The translations under genes and the position numbers were made by a program. Positions 33,563 through 42,352 of a DNA stretch of 64,000 nt are shown piece by piece. Where the stretch lies: positions 186,001 through 250,000 of the forward strand of contig NZ_JAQZAK010000001.1 of the NCBI RefSeq assembly GCF_028737265.1, read 5' to 3'. Source of the DNA: Actinomycetospora callitridis. GTDB lineage: Bacteria; Actinomycetota; Actinomycetes; Mycobacteriales; Pseudonocardiaceae. Position 1 is the first letter of the stretch; each line of letters starts with the position of its first letter. The notes under the pieces were generated by a model. That model saw only the letters and a list, made by a program, of their open reading frames with translations. It was not told the origin of the DNA and did no database searches.

Positions 33563-35134
33563 ATGGTCAACATCGGCCGCATCCCCGAGAAGTGGGCGGC
33601 GCTGACCCCGCGCGGTGACGCCGTCGTCGACACCACGACCGAGCGCCGCACCACCTGGGCCGAGCTCGACGAGCGCGTCCGCCGCCTCGCCAACGGCCTG
33701 CGCGGCCCGCGCCCCGACGGCCTGGCGCTGCAGCGTGGCGACCGCGTGGCCGTGCTCGCGAAGAACTCCACCGAGTTCCAGGAGATCTACTACGCGGCCG
33801 GGCGTGCGGGCCTCGTCGTCCAGCCCCTGAACTGGCGTCTCGGGGTGGGCGAGCTGTCCCGCATCGTCGCCGACGGGGCGCCGCGCGCGATCGTCGTCGC
33901 GGGGGAGTGGACCGACGCCGGGCGCGAGCTCGCGACGCAGGTGGACGTCGAGCACTGGCTGTCGTACGGGCCGGGCGGCGACGGGTCGTACGAGGACCTG
34001 CTGGCCGCGTCGTCGGACGACGAGCCGACCGACTCGGCGAGCGTCGGGGACGACGACCCGTTCTTCATCCTCTACACGGGCGGCACCACCGGCGCCTCCA
34101 AGGGCGCGCTGCACACCCACCGCAGCGCGTCGTTCGGGATGCTCAACCAGACCGTCGCCGAGCGCATCGTCCCGACCGACGTCTACATGCTGACCGGCCA
34201 GATGTACCACATCCCCGTGGTGCTCTCGATGAACTACATGCGCCACGGCTGCCCGCTGGTGCTCATGAACTTCGAGGCCAAGCGGTCCCTGGAGATCATC
34301 GAGGCGGAGCGCGTCTCGGCGTTCCTCGGCATCACCACGATGCTCAACTGGATGATGGCCGTGCCCGGTTTCTCGGGCTACGACATCGCGAGCCTGCGCA
34401 ACATCCAGTACGGCGGCGGGCCGATGCCCTCGGCGGTGGTCAAGAACGCGCTGCAGGCCTTCCCGTGCACGCTGATCCAGGGCTACGGGCAGACCGAGGG
34501 CACGACGATGTGCTTCCTCTCCCAGGAGGACCACCACGCCGCGGTCAACGGGGTCCACCCCGAGCGGCTGCAGTCGTGCGGGCGCGAGGGCTTCGTGACG
34601 TCGGTGCGGGTCGTCGACCTCGACGGCCGCCCGGTGCCGACGGACGGGGCCACGGTCGGCCAGATCGTCGTGCGCTCCGAGGCCAACATGGCCGGCTACT
34701 GGAACCGCCCCGACCTCACCGCCGACACGCTGCGCGACGGCTGGATGTGGACCGGCGACCTCGCCACCTGGGACCCCGACCGCTACGTGTTCATCGTCGA
34801 CCGCGCCAAGGACATGATCATCTCGGGCGGCGAGAACATCTACTCGGTGCAGGTCGAGGAGGCCGTCAACCACCACCCGGCGGTCCTGGAGTGCGCGGTC
34901 ATCGGCGTCCCGGACGAGGAGTGGGGCGAGAGCGTCAAGGCGTTCGTCGTGCTCAAGCCGGGCACGAGCGCGACGGAGTCCGACATCGTCGAGACCGCCC
35001 GGGCGCACCTCGCGTCGTACCAGAAGCCGCGCTCGGTGGAGTTCGTCCCCGAGCTGCCCAAGGCGCCCACCGGCAAGATCCTCAAGCGCGACCTGCGCGC
35101 CCCGTACTGGGGCGAGCGCGGGCGCTCGGTCTGA
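33563..35134 (+). CDS. Acyl-CoA ligase (AMP-forming)
   Basis: A 523-residue adenylate-forming ligase. P-loop FFILYTGGTTGASKG (Gly in place of the usual first Ser), QGYGQTEGTT, and WTGDLATWDPDRYVFIVDRAKDMIISGGENIYS are the diagnostic motifs; the A10 lysine lies in KAPTGKILKRDLR. It starts 2 nt after the NTF2-like stop. Probable role: activation of a pathway acid to its CoA ester. It is clearly different from the other two ligases of this block, so a different acid is expected. Confidence 0.93.
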   Translation: MVNIGRIPEKWAALTPRGDAVVDTTTERRTTWAELDERVRRLANGLRGPRPDGLALQRGDRVAVLAKNSTEFQEIYYAAGRAGLVVQPLNWRLGVGELSRIVADGAPRAIVVAGEWTDAGRELATQVDVEHWLSYGPGGDGSYEDLLAASSDDEPTDSASVGDDDPFFILYTGGTTGASKGALHTHRSASFGMLNQTVAERIVPTDVYMLTGQMYHIPVVLSMNYMRHGCPLVLMNFEAKRSLEIIEAERVSAFLGITTMLNWMMAVPGFSGYDIASLRNIQYGGGPMPSAVVKNALQAFPCTLIQGYGQTEGTTMCFLSQEDHHAAVNGVHPERLQSCGREGFVTSVRVVDLDGRPVPTDGATVGQIVVRSEANMAGYWNRPDLTADTLRDGWMWTGDLATWDPDRYVFIVDRAKDMIISGGENIYSVQVEEAVNHHPAVLECAVIGVPDEEWGESVKAFVVLKPGTSATESDIVETARAHLASYQKPRSVEFVPELPKAPTGKILKRDLRAPYWGERGRSV

Positions 35135-35147
35135 AGGAGAAGATCTC

Positions 35148-35987
35148 GTGACCGGACGCATGGAGGGCAAGGTCGTCCTCGTCACCGGGGCGGCGCGCGG
35201 TCAGGGTCGCGCGCACGCGGTCCGGCTCGCGCAGGAGGGCGCCGACATCATCGCGGTCGACCTCTGCGCGGGGATCGACACCGTCGTCGGCAAGTATCCG
35301 CCGGCGACGCGCGAGGACCTCGACCAGACCGTCGTCGAGGTCGAGAAGCTCGACCGCCGGGTCGTCGCCCGGGTCGCCGACGTCCGCGACCAGGCGGCGC
35401 TGGACGCGGCCGTGGCCGACGGCGTCGCGGAGCTCGGGCGGCTCGACGGCGTCGTCGCCAACGCGGGCATCGCGAGCTACGGGCGCGCGTGGGAGCTCGA
35501 CGAGGCGACGTGGCAGGACATGATCGACGTCAACCTCACCGGCGTCTGGCACACCGCCAAGGCCGCGATCCCGCAGCTCATCGAGGGTGACCGCGGCGGG
35601 GCCATGGTGTTCACCAGCTCGATCGGCGGCTTCAAGGGCATCCAGCAGGTCGGCCACTACGTCTCGGCGAAGCACGGGATCGTCGGCCTGATGCGCAACC
35701 TCGCCAACGAGCTCGCGCCCCACCGCGTCCGCGTCAACACCGTGCACCCGACGAACGTCGACACGCACATGATCCAGAACCCGGGGACGTGGGGGATGTT
35801 CGCGCCCGGCGACCCGGAGCCCACGCAGGACAAGGCGATCGCCGGGTTCACGTCGCTCAACGCGCTCGAGATCCCGTGGATCGAGTCCGTGGACGTCGCG
35901 AACGCCGTGCTGTTCCTGCTGTCCGACGAGGCCCGCTACATCACCGGCGCGACGCTGCCCGTCGACGCCGGCGCGGCGATCAAGTGA
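35148..35987 (+). CDS. Mycofactocin-type short-chain dehydrogenase
   Basis: A 279-residue SDR of the mycofactocin-coupled subfamily: the cofactor loop GAARGQGRAHAVRLAQEGADI near 14-34, a 35-50 insertion around the C-A-G-I-D-T-V segment, catalytic Ser157/158, Tyr171 and Lys175, and a C-terminal GATLPVDAGAA. In this family NAD stays bound and is reoxidised by the peptide-derived cofactor mycofactocin. GTG 35148 is 7 nt after AAGGAGA; ATG 35160 is an alternative. It follows the ligase and precedes an NDMA-type alcohol dehydrogenase, the classic pair. No mycofactocin biosynthesis genes are in this window. Confidence 0.92.
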   Translation: MTGRMEGKVVLVTGAARGQGRAHAVRLAQEGADIIAVDLCAGIDTVVGKYPPATREDLDQTVVEVEKLDRRVVARVADVRDQAALDAAVADGVAELGRLDGVVANAGIASYGRAWELDEATWQDMIDVNLTGVWHTAKAAIPQLIEGDRGGAMVFTSSIGGFKGIQQVGHYVSAKHGIVGLMRNLANELAPHRVRVNTVHPTNVDTHMIQNPGTWGMFAPGDPEPTQDKAIAGFTSLNALEIPWIESVDVANAVLFLLSDEARYITGATLPVDAGAAIK

Positions 35988-36012
35988 GCACCCCCGACGA
36001 GTGGAGTGACCA

Positions 36013-37131
36013 GTGAAGACACGAGGAGCCCTGCTCTGGGAACCCGGCACACGGTCGGGGTGGAGCGTCGAGGAGATCGAGCTCGACCCGCCGAAGGCCC
36101 ACGAGGCGCTGATCAAGCTGGCGGCGTCGGGCGTCTGCCACTCCGACGACCACCTCGACACCGGTGACATCCCGCTGCCGTGGTCGCCGGTGCTCGGAGG
36201 GCACGAGGGCGCCGGGATCGTCGAGGAGGTCGGCCCGGGCGTCACGGCGGTGAAGCCCGGCGACCACGTCGTCCTGTCGTTCCTGCCCTCGTGCGGGCGG
36301 TGCCGGATGTGCGTCAAGGGCAAGTCGAACATGTGCGAGCTGGGCGCCGGTGTGCTCGCCGGCGTGGCGCCCGACGGCACGCACCGGGTGCACGCGCGTG
36401 GCCAGGGCGTGGGGTGCATGTCCTACCTCGGGACGTTCGCGCCCTATGTCGTCGCCCCGCTCGACGCCGTGGTCCCGATCCCCGAGGAGATGCCGCTGGA
36501 CAAGGCCGCGCTCATCGGGTGCGGGGTGCCGACGGGCTGGGGCTCGTCGGTGTACGCCGCCGAGATCGAGCTCGGCGACACCGTCGTGGTGGTCGGCACC
36601 GGCGGCGTCGGGATGAACGCGCTGCAGGGTGCGCGGCACAAGGGCGCCCGCCACGTCGTCGCCGTCGACCCCGCGCCGTTCAAGCGCGAGAAGGCCGTCG
36701 AGTTCGGCGCCACCCACGTCGCGAAGGACTACGAGGAGGCCGGGCAGATCGTCGAGGGCCTGACGAACGGCCAGGGCGCCGACCGCGTGATCATCACCGT
36801 CGGCGTGGTCACCGGCGACCTCATGAACCCCGCGCAGGAGATGACGCGGCGCGGCGGCACGATGGTGCTCACCGGCGCCGCCCCCGTGCTGCAGCGCGAC
36901 GTGCCGTTCGACCTGTTCACGTTCGCCATGTCCGGCAAGCGGCTGCAGGGCTCCCTCTACGGCACGACCACGAGCCGCACCGACGTGCCGCTGCTCGCCG
37001 ACCTCTACCTGCGCGGCGAGCTGAAGCTCGACGAGCTGATCACCCGCACCTACACGCTCGACGACATCAACCAGGCGTTCCGCGACATGCACGACGGCAA
37101 GAACGTGCGCGGCGTGATCATCTACGACTGA
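36013..37131 (+). CDS. NDMA-dependent zinc alcohol dehydrogenase
   Basis: A 372-residue zinc alcohol dehydrogenase. Catalytic zinc ligands: Cys42 (GVCHSDDH), His64/Glu65 (GGHEGAG) and Cys170 (IGCGVPTG). Structural zinc: Cys94, Cys97, Cys100, Cys108. Nucleotide fold VGTGGVGMNALQ near residue 195. The MKTRGALLWEPG opening and GTTTSRTDVPLLADLY are typical of the nitrosodimethylaniline-dependent subgroup that keeps NAD bound and uses mycofactocin. It should oxidise the alcohol made by the P450 to an aldehyde or ketone. Confidence 0.93.
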   Translation: MKTRGALLWEPGTRSGWSVEEIELDPPKAHEALIKLAASGVCHSDDHLDTGDIPLPWSPVLGGHEGAGIVEEVGPGVTAVKPGDHVVLSFLPSCGRCRMCVKGKSNMCELGAGVLAGVAPDGTHRVHARGQGVGCMSYLGTFAPYVVAPLDAVVPIPEEMPLDKAALIGCGVPTGWGSSVYAAEIELGDTVVVVGTGGVGMNALQGARHKGARHVVAVDPAPFKREKAVEFGATHVAKDYEEAGQIVEGLTNGQGADRVIITVGVVTGDLMNPAQEMTRRGGTMVLTGAAPVLQRDVPFDLFTFAMSGKRLQGSLYGTTTSRTDVPLLADLYLRGELKLDELITRTYTLDDINQAFRDMHDGKNVRGVIIYD

Positions 37132-37142
37132 CGGGGACACCG

Positions 37143-37568
37143 ATGCCGAACGCCGACGACCGCGCCGAGATCGTCCAGGCGACGTATCTCTACGCGCGCG
37201 GGCTGGACCGTTTCGACCCCAAGGAGGCGCTGTCGGCCTACACCGACGACGCGGTGTGGGACGCGACGGGCGTGGGGCTGGAGCGCTACGAGGGCCGCGA
37301 CCAGGTCCTGGCGTTCTTCGAGCGCGACGCCGGGTCGATGGCCGAGCAGTTCCACATCATGACCAACCACGTCGTCGAGTTCGACGACGACGACCACGCG
37401 CACGGCACCAACTACGTGCTCGCCGAAGGACGTACGACGGGCGGGGCGTCGATCAGGGCGGCGGCCCTGAACGTCGACACCTACCGGCGCACGGCGGACG
37501 GCTGGAAGATCGCCAGCCGCGTGATCTCGCCGTTGACGGCCCCGCAGATGGAGGGGTTCGGGGCATGA
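37143..37568 (+). CDS. NTF2/SnoaL-like fold protein
   Basis: A 141-residue protein of the SnoaL_4 type: EIVQATYLYARGLDRFDPKEALSAYTDDAVWDATG, HIMTNHVVEFDDDDHAHGTNYVLAEGR, and WKIASRVISPL. It begins 11 nt after the alcohol dehydrogenase stop and overlaps the next NTF2-fold gene by ATGA. Two such proteins in a row suggest two separate isomerase or dehydratase-type steps, or a heteromer. Confidence 0.85.
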   Translation: MPNADDRAEIVQATYLYARGLDRFDPKEALSAYTDDAVWDATGVGLERYEGRDQVLAFFERDAGSMAEQFHIMTNHVVEFDDDDHAHGTNYVLAEGRTTGGASIRAAALNVDTYRRTADGWKIASRVISPLTAPQMEGFGA

Positions 37569-38002
37569 GCCGCGACGCCACGGAGGTCGTGCGGCGCTAC
37601 CTCGACGCGGTCGGGGCCCTGGACCTCGACGCGCTCGCGGAGACGTTCGCCGCCGACGTCGTCATGGACCTGCCGTACGCGCCGCCGGGGTTCCCGCGGC
37701 GGGTCGAGGGCAAGGACGACGTCACGGCGTTCTTCGCCGGCCTGCCCGCGATGATCACGCCGCTGCGCTTCCACGACTACCGGCTCGACGCGCTGGCCGA
37801 CGACCCGGGCTCGATCGTCGCGCAGTACGCCAGCGACGCGCGCATCCTCACCACCGACAGGCCCTACCGGAACTCCTACATCGCGAGGTTCCAGGTGCGC
37901 GCCGGGGTGATCACCTGGTTCGCCGAGCACTTCGACCCGATCACGCTGGTCGAGGCCCTCGGCGGCTCCGTGACGATGCCGGGGCAGGAGGTGCCGGCGT
38001 GA
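37565..38002 (+). CDS. NTF2/SnoaL-like fold protein
   Basis: A 145-residue cone-fold protein: EVVRRYLDAVGALDLDALAETFAADVVMDLPYAPPGFPRRVEGKDDV is the SnoaL-like signature with acidic residues in the pocket region, ending in GVITWFAEHFDPITLVEALGG (limonene-epoxide-hydrolase-like). It is translationally coupled at both ends (ATGA upstream, GTGA downstream with the ligase). Function unassigned. Confidence 0.86.
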   Translation: MSRDATEVVRRYLDAVGALDLDALAETFAADVVMDLPYAPPGFPRRVEGKDDVTAFFAGLPAMITPLRFHDYRLDALADDPGSIVAQYASDARILTTDRPYRNSYIARFQVRAGVITWFAEHFDPITLVEALGGSVTMPGQEVPA

Positions 38003-39540
38003 GGGTGCGGCGCACCCTGCCCGACCTGCTCGACGACGCGGCGGAGCGCTCGCCGACGCGCGAGGTCGTCTTCCCCACCGAGCGGGCGACCTGGCCCGCG
38101 GTCCGGGAGACGGCCCGGTCGTGGGCGGCCGGGCTGCACGCCCGCGGGGTGCGCCGGGGGGACCGGGTGCTGCTCGTGCTGCCCGGCGGGCTGGACGCCG
38201 TGGTGGGCACGGTGGCGGCGGCGATGCTCGGCGCGGTGCCCACGCCGGTCAACCACCGCGGCACGCCCGACGAGGTGGCGTGGCTGCGCGACGACGCGGA
38301 CCCCGCCGTGGTGGTGGCGTCCCCCGAGCTCCTCGGGCTCGCCGGCGTGGGCGCCACGACGCCCGCCGAGCTGGCCGGGCACCCGGACGACGCGCCCGCC
38401 GTGGACGTCGCCCCGGACGACCCGATGATCCTGCTCTACACCTCCGGGACGACGTCGCGCCCGCGCGGCTGCGTGCACACGCACGCCGCCTACGCCGCGC
38501 TCGGGGAGAACCTCGTCGAGCGGCTGCGCCTGACACCCGACGACAGGTTCTGGACCCCGCTGCCGCTGCACCACTGCGGCGGGATCGACCTGCTCATGGG
38601 CTCGCTGGCGGCGGCCTGCACGCTCGTGCACGTCGGCGCGTTCGCCCCGGACGTCGCGTGGCGGCAGCTCGTCGACGAGCGCGCCACCGTCGCGTTCCCG
38701 GCGTTCGACACGATCTGGCTGCCGGTGCTCGACCACCCCGAGTTCGTGCCGGCGGCGGTCCCGGACCTGCGCACGGTGATCAACGTGGGGCCCGCCGAGC
38801 GGATGGCCGCGATGCAGGCGAGGCTGCCGACCGCGGTGCAGATCTCGTGCCTGGGCGGGACGGAGTCGGCCGGCTTCTGCTGCGTGGGCTCGGTGGACGA
38901 CCCACCCGAGGCGCGGGCGGGCACGAGCGGGGTGCCGCTGACCGGGATGGAGGCGACGGTCCGCGACCCCGAGACCGGCCGGGAGTGCGCGCCGGGCGAG
39001 GTCGGCGAGTTCCTGCACCGCGGCGTCTCGCGGATGGCGTACTACCACGGGGACCCCGGAACGACGGCCGAGCGCATCGACGCCGACGGCTGGTTCCACA
39101 CCGGCGACCTCGTGCGCCGCGACGCCGCCGGCCGGTTCACGTTCGTCAGCCGACTCAAGGACATGCTCAAGGTCGGCGGGGAGAACGTCGCGGCGGCCGA
39201 GGTGGAGGGACGTCTCGCCGAGCACCCCGCGGTCGGGGTCGTGGCGGTGGTCGCAGCCCCCGACGCCCGTCTGGGCGAGGTCGCCGCCGCGTTCGTCGAG
39301 CTGGCGCCGGCGTTCCGGGACGCCGACCGGGAGGCCCTCGGTCGCGAGCTCGTCGACCACTGCCTGGAGGCGCTCGCGACGTACAAGGCGCCGCGCTACG
39401 TCGAGTTCGTCGACGCCTGGCCCATGTCCGGCACGAAGATCCAGAAGGGGGCGCTGCGCGAGAGGATCGCGGCGGACCTGACCGACCGCGGGATCACCGA
39501 GGCGCCGCGGCTGTCGCGTCGCCACCTGACGGCGGGGTGA
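37999..39540 (+). CDS. Acyl-CoA ligase (AMP-forming)
   Basis: A 513-residue adenylate-forming enzyme. P-loop LLYTSGTTSRPRG has Arg where most ligases have Lys. It also has SCLGGTESAGF, FHTGDLVRRDAAGRFTFVSRLKDMLKVGGENVAAAE, and the C-terminal WPMSGTKIQKGALR with the A10 lysine. It is a paralogue of the ligase at 47772: both share AFxTIWLPVLD and WPMSGTKI. Last gene of the P450 operon; start GTG overlaps the NTF2-like stop. Confidence 0.92.
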   Translation: MRVRRTLPDLLDDAAERSPTREVVFPTERATWPAVRETARSWAAGLHARGVRRGDRVLLVLPGGLDAVVGTVAAAMLGAVPTPVNHRGTPDEVAWLRDDADPAVVVASPELLGLAGVGATTPAELAGHPDDAPAVDVAPDDPMILLYTSGTTSRPRGCVHTHAAYAALGENLVERLRLTPDDRFWTPLPLHHCGGIDLLMGSLAAACTLVHVGAFAPDVAWRQLVDERATVAFPAFDTIWLPVLDHPEFVPAAVPDLRTVINVGPAERMAAMQARLPTAVQISCLGGTESAGFCCVGSVDDPPEARAGTSGVPLTGMEATVRDPETGRECAPGEVGEFLHRGVSRMAYYHGDPGTTAERIDADGWFHTGDLVRRDAAGRFTFVSRLKDMLKVGGENVAAAEVEGRLAEHPAVGVVAVVAAPDARLGEVAAAFVELAPAFRDADREALGRELVDHCLEALATYKAPRYVEFVDAWPMSGTKIQKGALRERIAADLTDRGITEAPRLSRRHLTAG

Positions 39541-39570
39541 GCCGCACGGCGGGGTGAGCCGCTCCGGGCA

Positions 39571-39588
39571 ACCTAACGACCGTATGGT
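39571..39588. promoter_or_regulatory. Operator E of the regulon, before its TetR gene
   Basis: ACCTAACGACCGTATGGT, a near-symmetric copy: half-sites ACCTAACG and (reverse) ACCATACG. It lies 52 nt before the TetR start and only 31 nt after the ligase stop. Its presence here points to autoregulation by the TetR protein. Confidence 0.65.
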
Positions 39589-39639
39589 GGTCGGGCGCAC
39601 CGGGGCGTCGTCGTGAGCGTCTCGACCAGGGAGCAGACC

Positions 39640-40311
39640 ATGGCACAGGACCGCCGCCCGGCGGGACGTAGCGAGCGCCGGGCCGCCGGGGAGCGCAAGC
39701 CCCGTGAGGAACGCTGGGCGCAGCTGCTCGAGGTGGCCACCCAGGTGTTCTACGAGAAGGGCTACGACGGCGCCTCGCTGCAGGACATCGCCGACCGCCT
39801 GGGGATGCTCAAGGGCAGCCTCTACTACTACATCCAGTCCAAGGAGGACCTGCTCTTCGAGGTGATCAGCGAGGTGCACCGGGAGGGCTACGCCGTGGTG
39901 CGCGCCGCGGCCGCCTCCGAGGGCGACCCCCTGGACCGCCTCGAGCGCACCATCCGCGCCCACGTCGAGCACGCCTGCCGCAACCTCGTGCCGACGGCGG
40001 TGTTCCTGCACGAGCTCGAGGCGCTGCCGACCGCGCGCCGCGAGGAGATCCTCGGCAGCGGCCACGCCTACCAGGGCGTCTTCCGCGACCTCGTCGCCGA
40101 GGCCCAGAACGAGGGCCTGGCCCGTCCGGACGTCGACCCCCGGGTGGCCGGGCTGTCCATCCTCGGCTCGACGAACTGGGTGTACCGCTGGTTCCGGGCC
40201 GACGGCCCCTCGACCCCCGAGGAGATCGCCGCCCAGCTCGCGGCGATGGCGGTGCACGGCGTCGCCACCGCCGACGCCCTCGTGGCGCGCGAGGCGGCCG
40301 TCGGGGCCTGA
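39640..40311 (+). CDS. TetR family regulator, probable controller of the 25-51 kb regulon
   Basis: A 223-residue TetR repressor. The DNA-binding domain (about 25-75) reads LLEVATQVFYEKGYDGASLQDIADRLGMLKGSLYYYIQSKEDLLFEVI, close to the KstR2-type subgroup that controls lipid and sterol catabolism through acyl-CoA effectors; the C-terminal ligand domain is helical. ATG 39640 has GGGAG 7 nt upstream and is preferred over GTG 39613. It is the only regulator gene inside the block, and a copy of the shared palindrome stands before it, so it is the best candidate to bind all five sites. Confidence 0.9.
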   Translation: MAQDRRPAGRSERRAAGERKPREERWAQLLEVATQVFYEKGYDGASLQDIADRLGMLKGSLYYYIQSKEDLLFEVISEVHREGYAVVRAAAASEGDPLDRLERTIRAHVEHACRNLVPTAVFLHELEALPTARREEILGSGHAYQGVFRDLVAEAQNEGLARPDVDPRVAGLSILGSTNWVYRWFRADGPSTPEEIAAQLAAMAVHGVATADALVAREAAVGA

Positions 40312-40328
40312 CGCGCGCCCCTCCTGTT

Positions 40329-40351
40329 GCAACGAACGCGCTGTTCGCTGC
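40329..40351. terminator. Stem-loop between convergent TetR and carboxylase genes
   Basis: GCAACGAAC / GTTCGCTGC form a 9-bp stem with one mismatch and a 5-nt loop, 17 nt after the TetR stop, in a 181-bp region between two convergent genes. No U-tract follows. A second CCCCG...CGGGG stem is near 40366-40389. Otherwise I see nothing in this interval. Confidence 0.4.
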
Positions 40352-40492
40352 TTCTACGCGCGCGAACTCCCCGTTGATCATGAGCGGGGCGGTGCACCGT
40401 GGGAGATCAGGGGCGCGTCATCCACGCGCGTTGGCGCCGGGACGGGGATCAGGTGCCCGTGATCTCGGGCGAGGTCGCCGGGACGTCGACAC

Positions 40493-42265
40493 TCATGGCT
40501 CGGGCACCGCTGGGGTCACCGCGACCAGCGCGTCCCCGGCCGTGACGCGGTCGCCCGGCGCGACGTGCACGACGTCCACGCGGGTCGCCCGGGACGCCCG
40601 GACCGGGAGCTCCATCTTCATCGCCTCCAGCACGACGAGCACCGCGCCGGCGGCGACGTCGTCGCCCGGCGCGACGACGACCTCGACGACGGTCGCGTCC
40701 ATCGGCGCCACCGGGTCGCCGGTCGGCGTCGACCCCAGGGCCGGTCCGCTGCGCTCCGGGCGGGACGCCACCGCGGCGGTGGCGGTACCCGTCGCGCCCG
40801 CGCGGTGGCGGGGGACGCGCAGCGCCAGCGGGTCGCGGTCGGTGGCGAGGTGGACGGCGCGGGCGGTGGCGGGCTCCCCGGTCGGCGCGAGCGTCGGTCG
40901 GGCCGTGGCCTCCGGCGCCCAGTCCCGCTCGACGCTGCCGGTGTCGTGCTCCATCGCGGCGTGGTCGGGGCGGTCGAGCACCGCGCGCAGGTAGGGCGCG
41001 GTGGTGGGCACGCCGGTGAGGACGAGGTCGTCGAGCGCGGCGGCCAGGCGGGCGCACGCGGTGGCGCGGTCCGGGCCCCAGGCGTGCACCTTGCCGAGCA
41101 GCGAGTCGTACGCCCCGGGCACCGCGTCCCCCGCCTCCACGCCCAGGTCGCAGCGCACCCACGGCCCCGACGGCAGCGTCAGCGCCCCGACCCGCCCCGG
41201 CGCCGGGCGGAAGCCCTCCCACGGGTCCTCGGCGGCGATCCGCGCCTGGACCGCGTGGCCCCGCACGACGACCCGGCCATCGAGGACCGCGCCCCCCAGG
41301 ACCTCGTCGAGCGGCTCCCCGTCCGCGATCCGGAGCTGGGCGACCACGAGGTCGACGCCCGTGACCATCTCGGTGACCCCGTGCTCGACCTGCAGCCGGG
41401 TGTTCATCTCGAGGAACGCCGGGGCGCCGGTGTCGCGGTCGACGAGGAACTCCACGGTGCCCGCGCCGCGGTACCCGACGGTCGCCGCGAGCCGCCGGGC
41501 GGCCGCGTGCAGCTCGGTGCGCACGGCGTCGGGCAGGTCGGGGGCGGGCGCCTCCTCGAGCAGCTTCTGGTGGCGGCGCTGCACGGTGCAGTCGCGGTCA
41601 CCGAGGACGGCGACGGCGCCGTGGTGGTCGGCGAGGACCTGCACCTCGACGTGGCGCGCGCGGGCGACGTGACGCTCGAGGAACACCTCGCCCCGCCCGA
41701 ACGCGGCGGCCGCCTCGCGGCCCGCGGCGGCCAGGGCGCCGGGCAGCTCGTCGGGGCCTGCGACGACCCGCATCCCGCGTCCCCCGCCGCCGTGCGCGGC
41801 CTTGACCAGCAACGGGAAGCCGATCCGCGCGGCGGCGTCCCCGGCGTCGACGGCCTCGACCGCCTCGTCGGTGCCGTCCAGCACCGGCACCGCACACTCC
41901 CGCGCGAGCGCCCGCGCGCGCACCTTGTCGCCCATGGCCGCCACCACCTCCGCGGGCGGGCCGACGAACACCAGGCCGGCGTCGGTGACCGCCCGCGCGA
42001 ACCCCGCGTCCTCGGCGAGCAGGCCGTAGCCCGGGTGCACGGCCCGCGCACCGTGGGCGAGCGCCGCACCGACGACGGCGTCGACGTCGAGGTACGACGC
42101 CACGCGCACCGCGGTGTCCGCGACCCGGGTGGGCAGCGCGCCCGCGTCGACGTCGGTGTAGACCACGATCGAGGGCAGGCGCAGCTCGCGGCAAGCCCGC
42201 AGGATGCGCACGGCGACCTCACCGCGGTTGGCGACGAGCACCGGGCCGGGCCCCACACGCTCCAT
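40493..42265 (-). CDS. Acyl-CoA carboxylase biotin subunit (BC-BCCP)
   Basis: A 590-residue alpha subunit. Biotin carboxylase part (about 1-450): VLVANRGEVAVRILRACREL, HPGYGLLAED, ATP-grasp loop AAHGGGGRGMRVV, FLEMNTRLQVEHGVTEMVTG. C-terminal biotinyl domain (about 515-590) with the biotinylated Lys in EAMKME. ATG 42265 follows AGGAGG at 6 nt; the upstream ATG 42289 lacks one. It carboxylates biotin for the divergently encoded carboxyltransferase (42353). Operator C lies between them, so both subunits would be induced together. The acyl-CoA substrate is unknown. Confidence 0.93.
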   Translation of the reverse strand: MERVGPGPVLVANRGEVAVRILRACRELRLPSIVVYTDVDAGALPTRVADTAVRVASYLDVDAVVGAALAHGARAVHPGYGLLAEDAGFARAVTDAGLVFVGPPAEVVAAMGDKVRARALARECAVPVLDGTDEAVEAVDAGDAAARIGFPLLVKAAHGGGGRGMRVVAGPDELPGALAAAGREAAAAFGRGEVFLERHVARARHVEVQVLADHHGAVAVLGDRDCTVQRRHQKLLEEAPAPDLPDAVRTELHAAARRLAATVGYRGAGTVEFLVDRDTGAPAFLEMNTRLQVEHGVTEMVTGVDLVVAQLRIADGEPLDEVLGGAVLDGRVVVRGHAVQARIAAEDPWEGFRPAPGRVGALTLPSGPWVRCDLGVEAGDAVPGAYDSLLGKVHAWGPDRATACARLAAALDDLVLTGVPTTAPYLRAVLDRPDHAAMEHDTGSVERDWAPEATARPTLAPTGEPATARAVHLATDRDPLALRVPRHRAGATGTATAAVASRPERSGPALGSTPTGDPVAPMDATVVEVVVAPGDDVAAGAVLVVLEAMKMELPVRASRATRVDVVHVAPGDRVTAGDALVAVTPAVPEP

Positions 42266-42291
42266 GAGCGGCCTCCTCTGGTGCGCCATCT

Positions 42292-42309
42292 ACCAAACGA
42301 CCGGATGGT
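42292..42309. promoter_or_regulatory. Operator C of the regulon (carboxylase divergent promoter)
   Basis: ACCAAACGACCGGATGGT, within TACCA-N10-TGGTA symmetry. It is centred in the 87-bp gap between the divergent carboxylase genes and overlaps a possible -10 (TAGATT, 42309-42314) for the plus-strand operon. Confidence 0.65.
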
Positions 42310-42352
42310 AGATTACGGTCGCCGGGAGAGCCACGTCACGCGGGGAGGAACG

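Noticed and set aside
40312..40492. Small gene or RNA between the TetR and carboxylase genes
   Set aside because: No frame with a ribosome site and protein-like composition; only weak stems between convergent genes.
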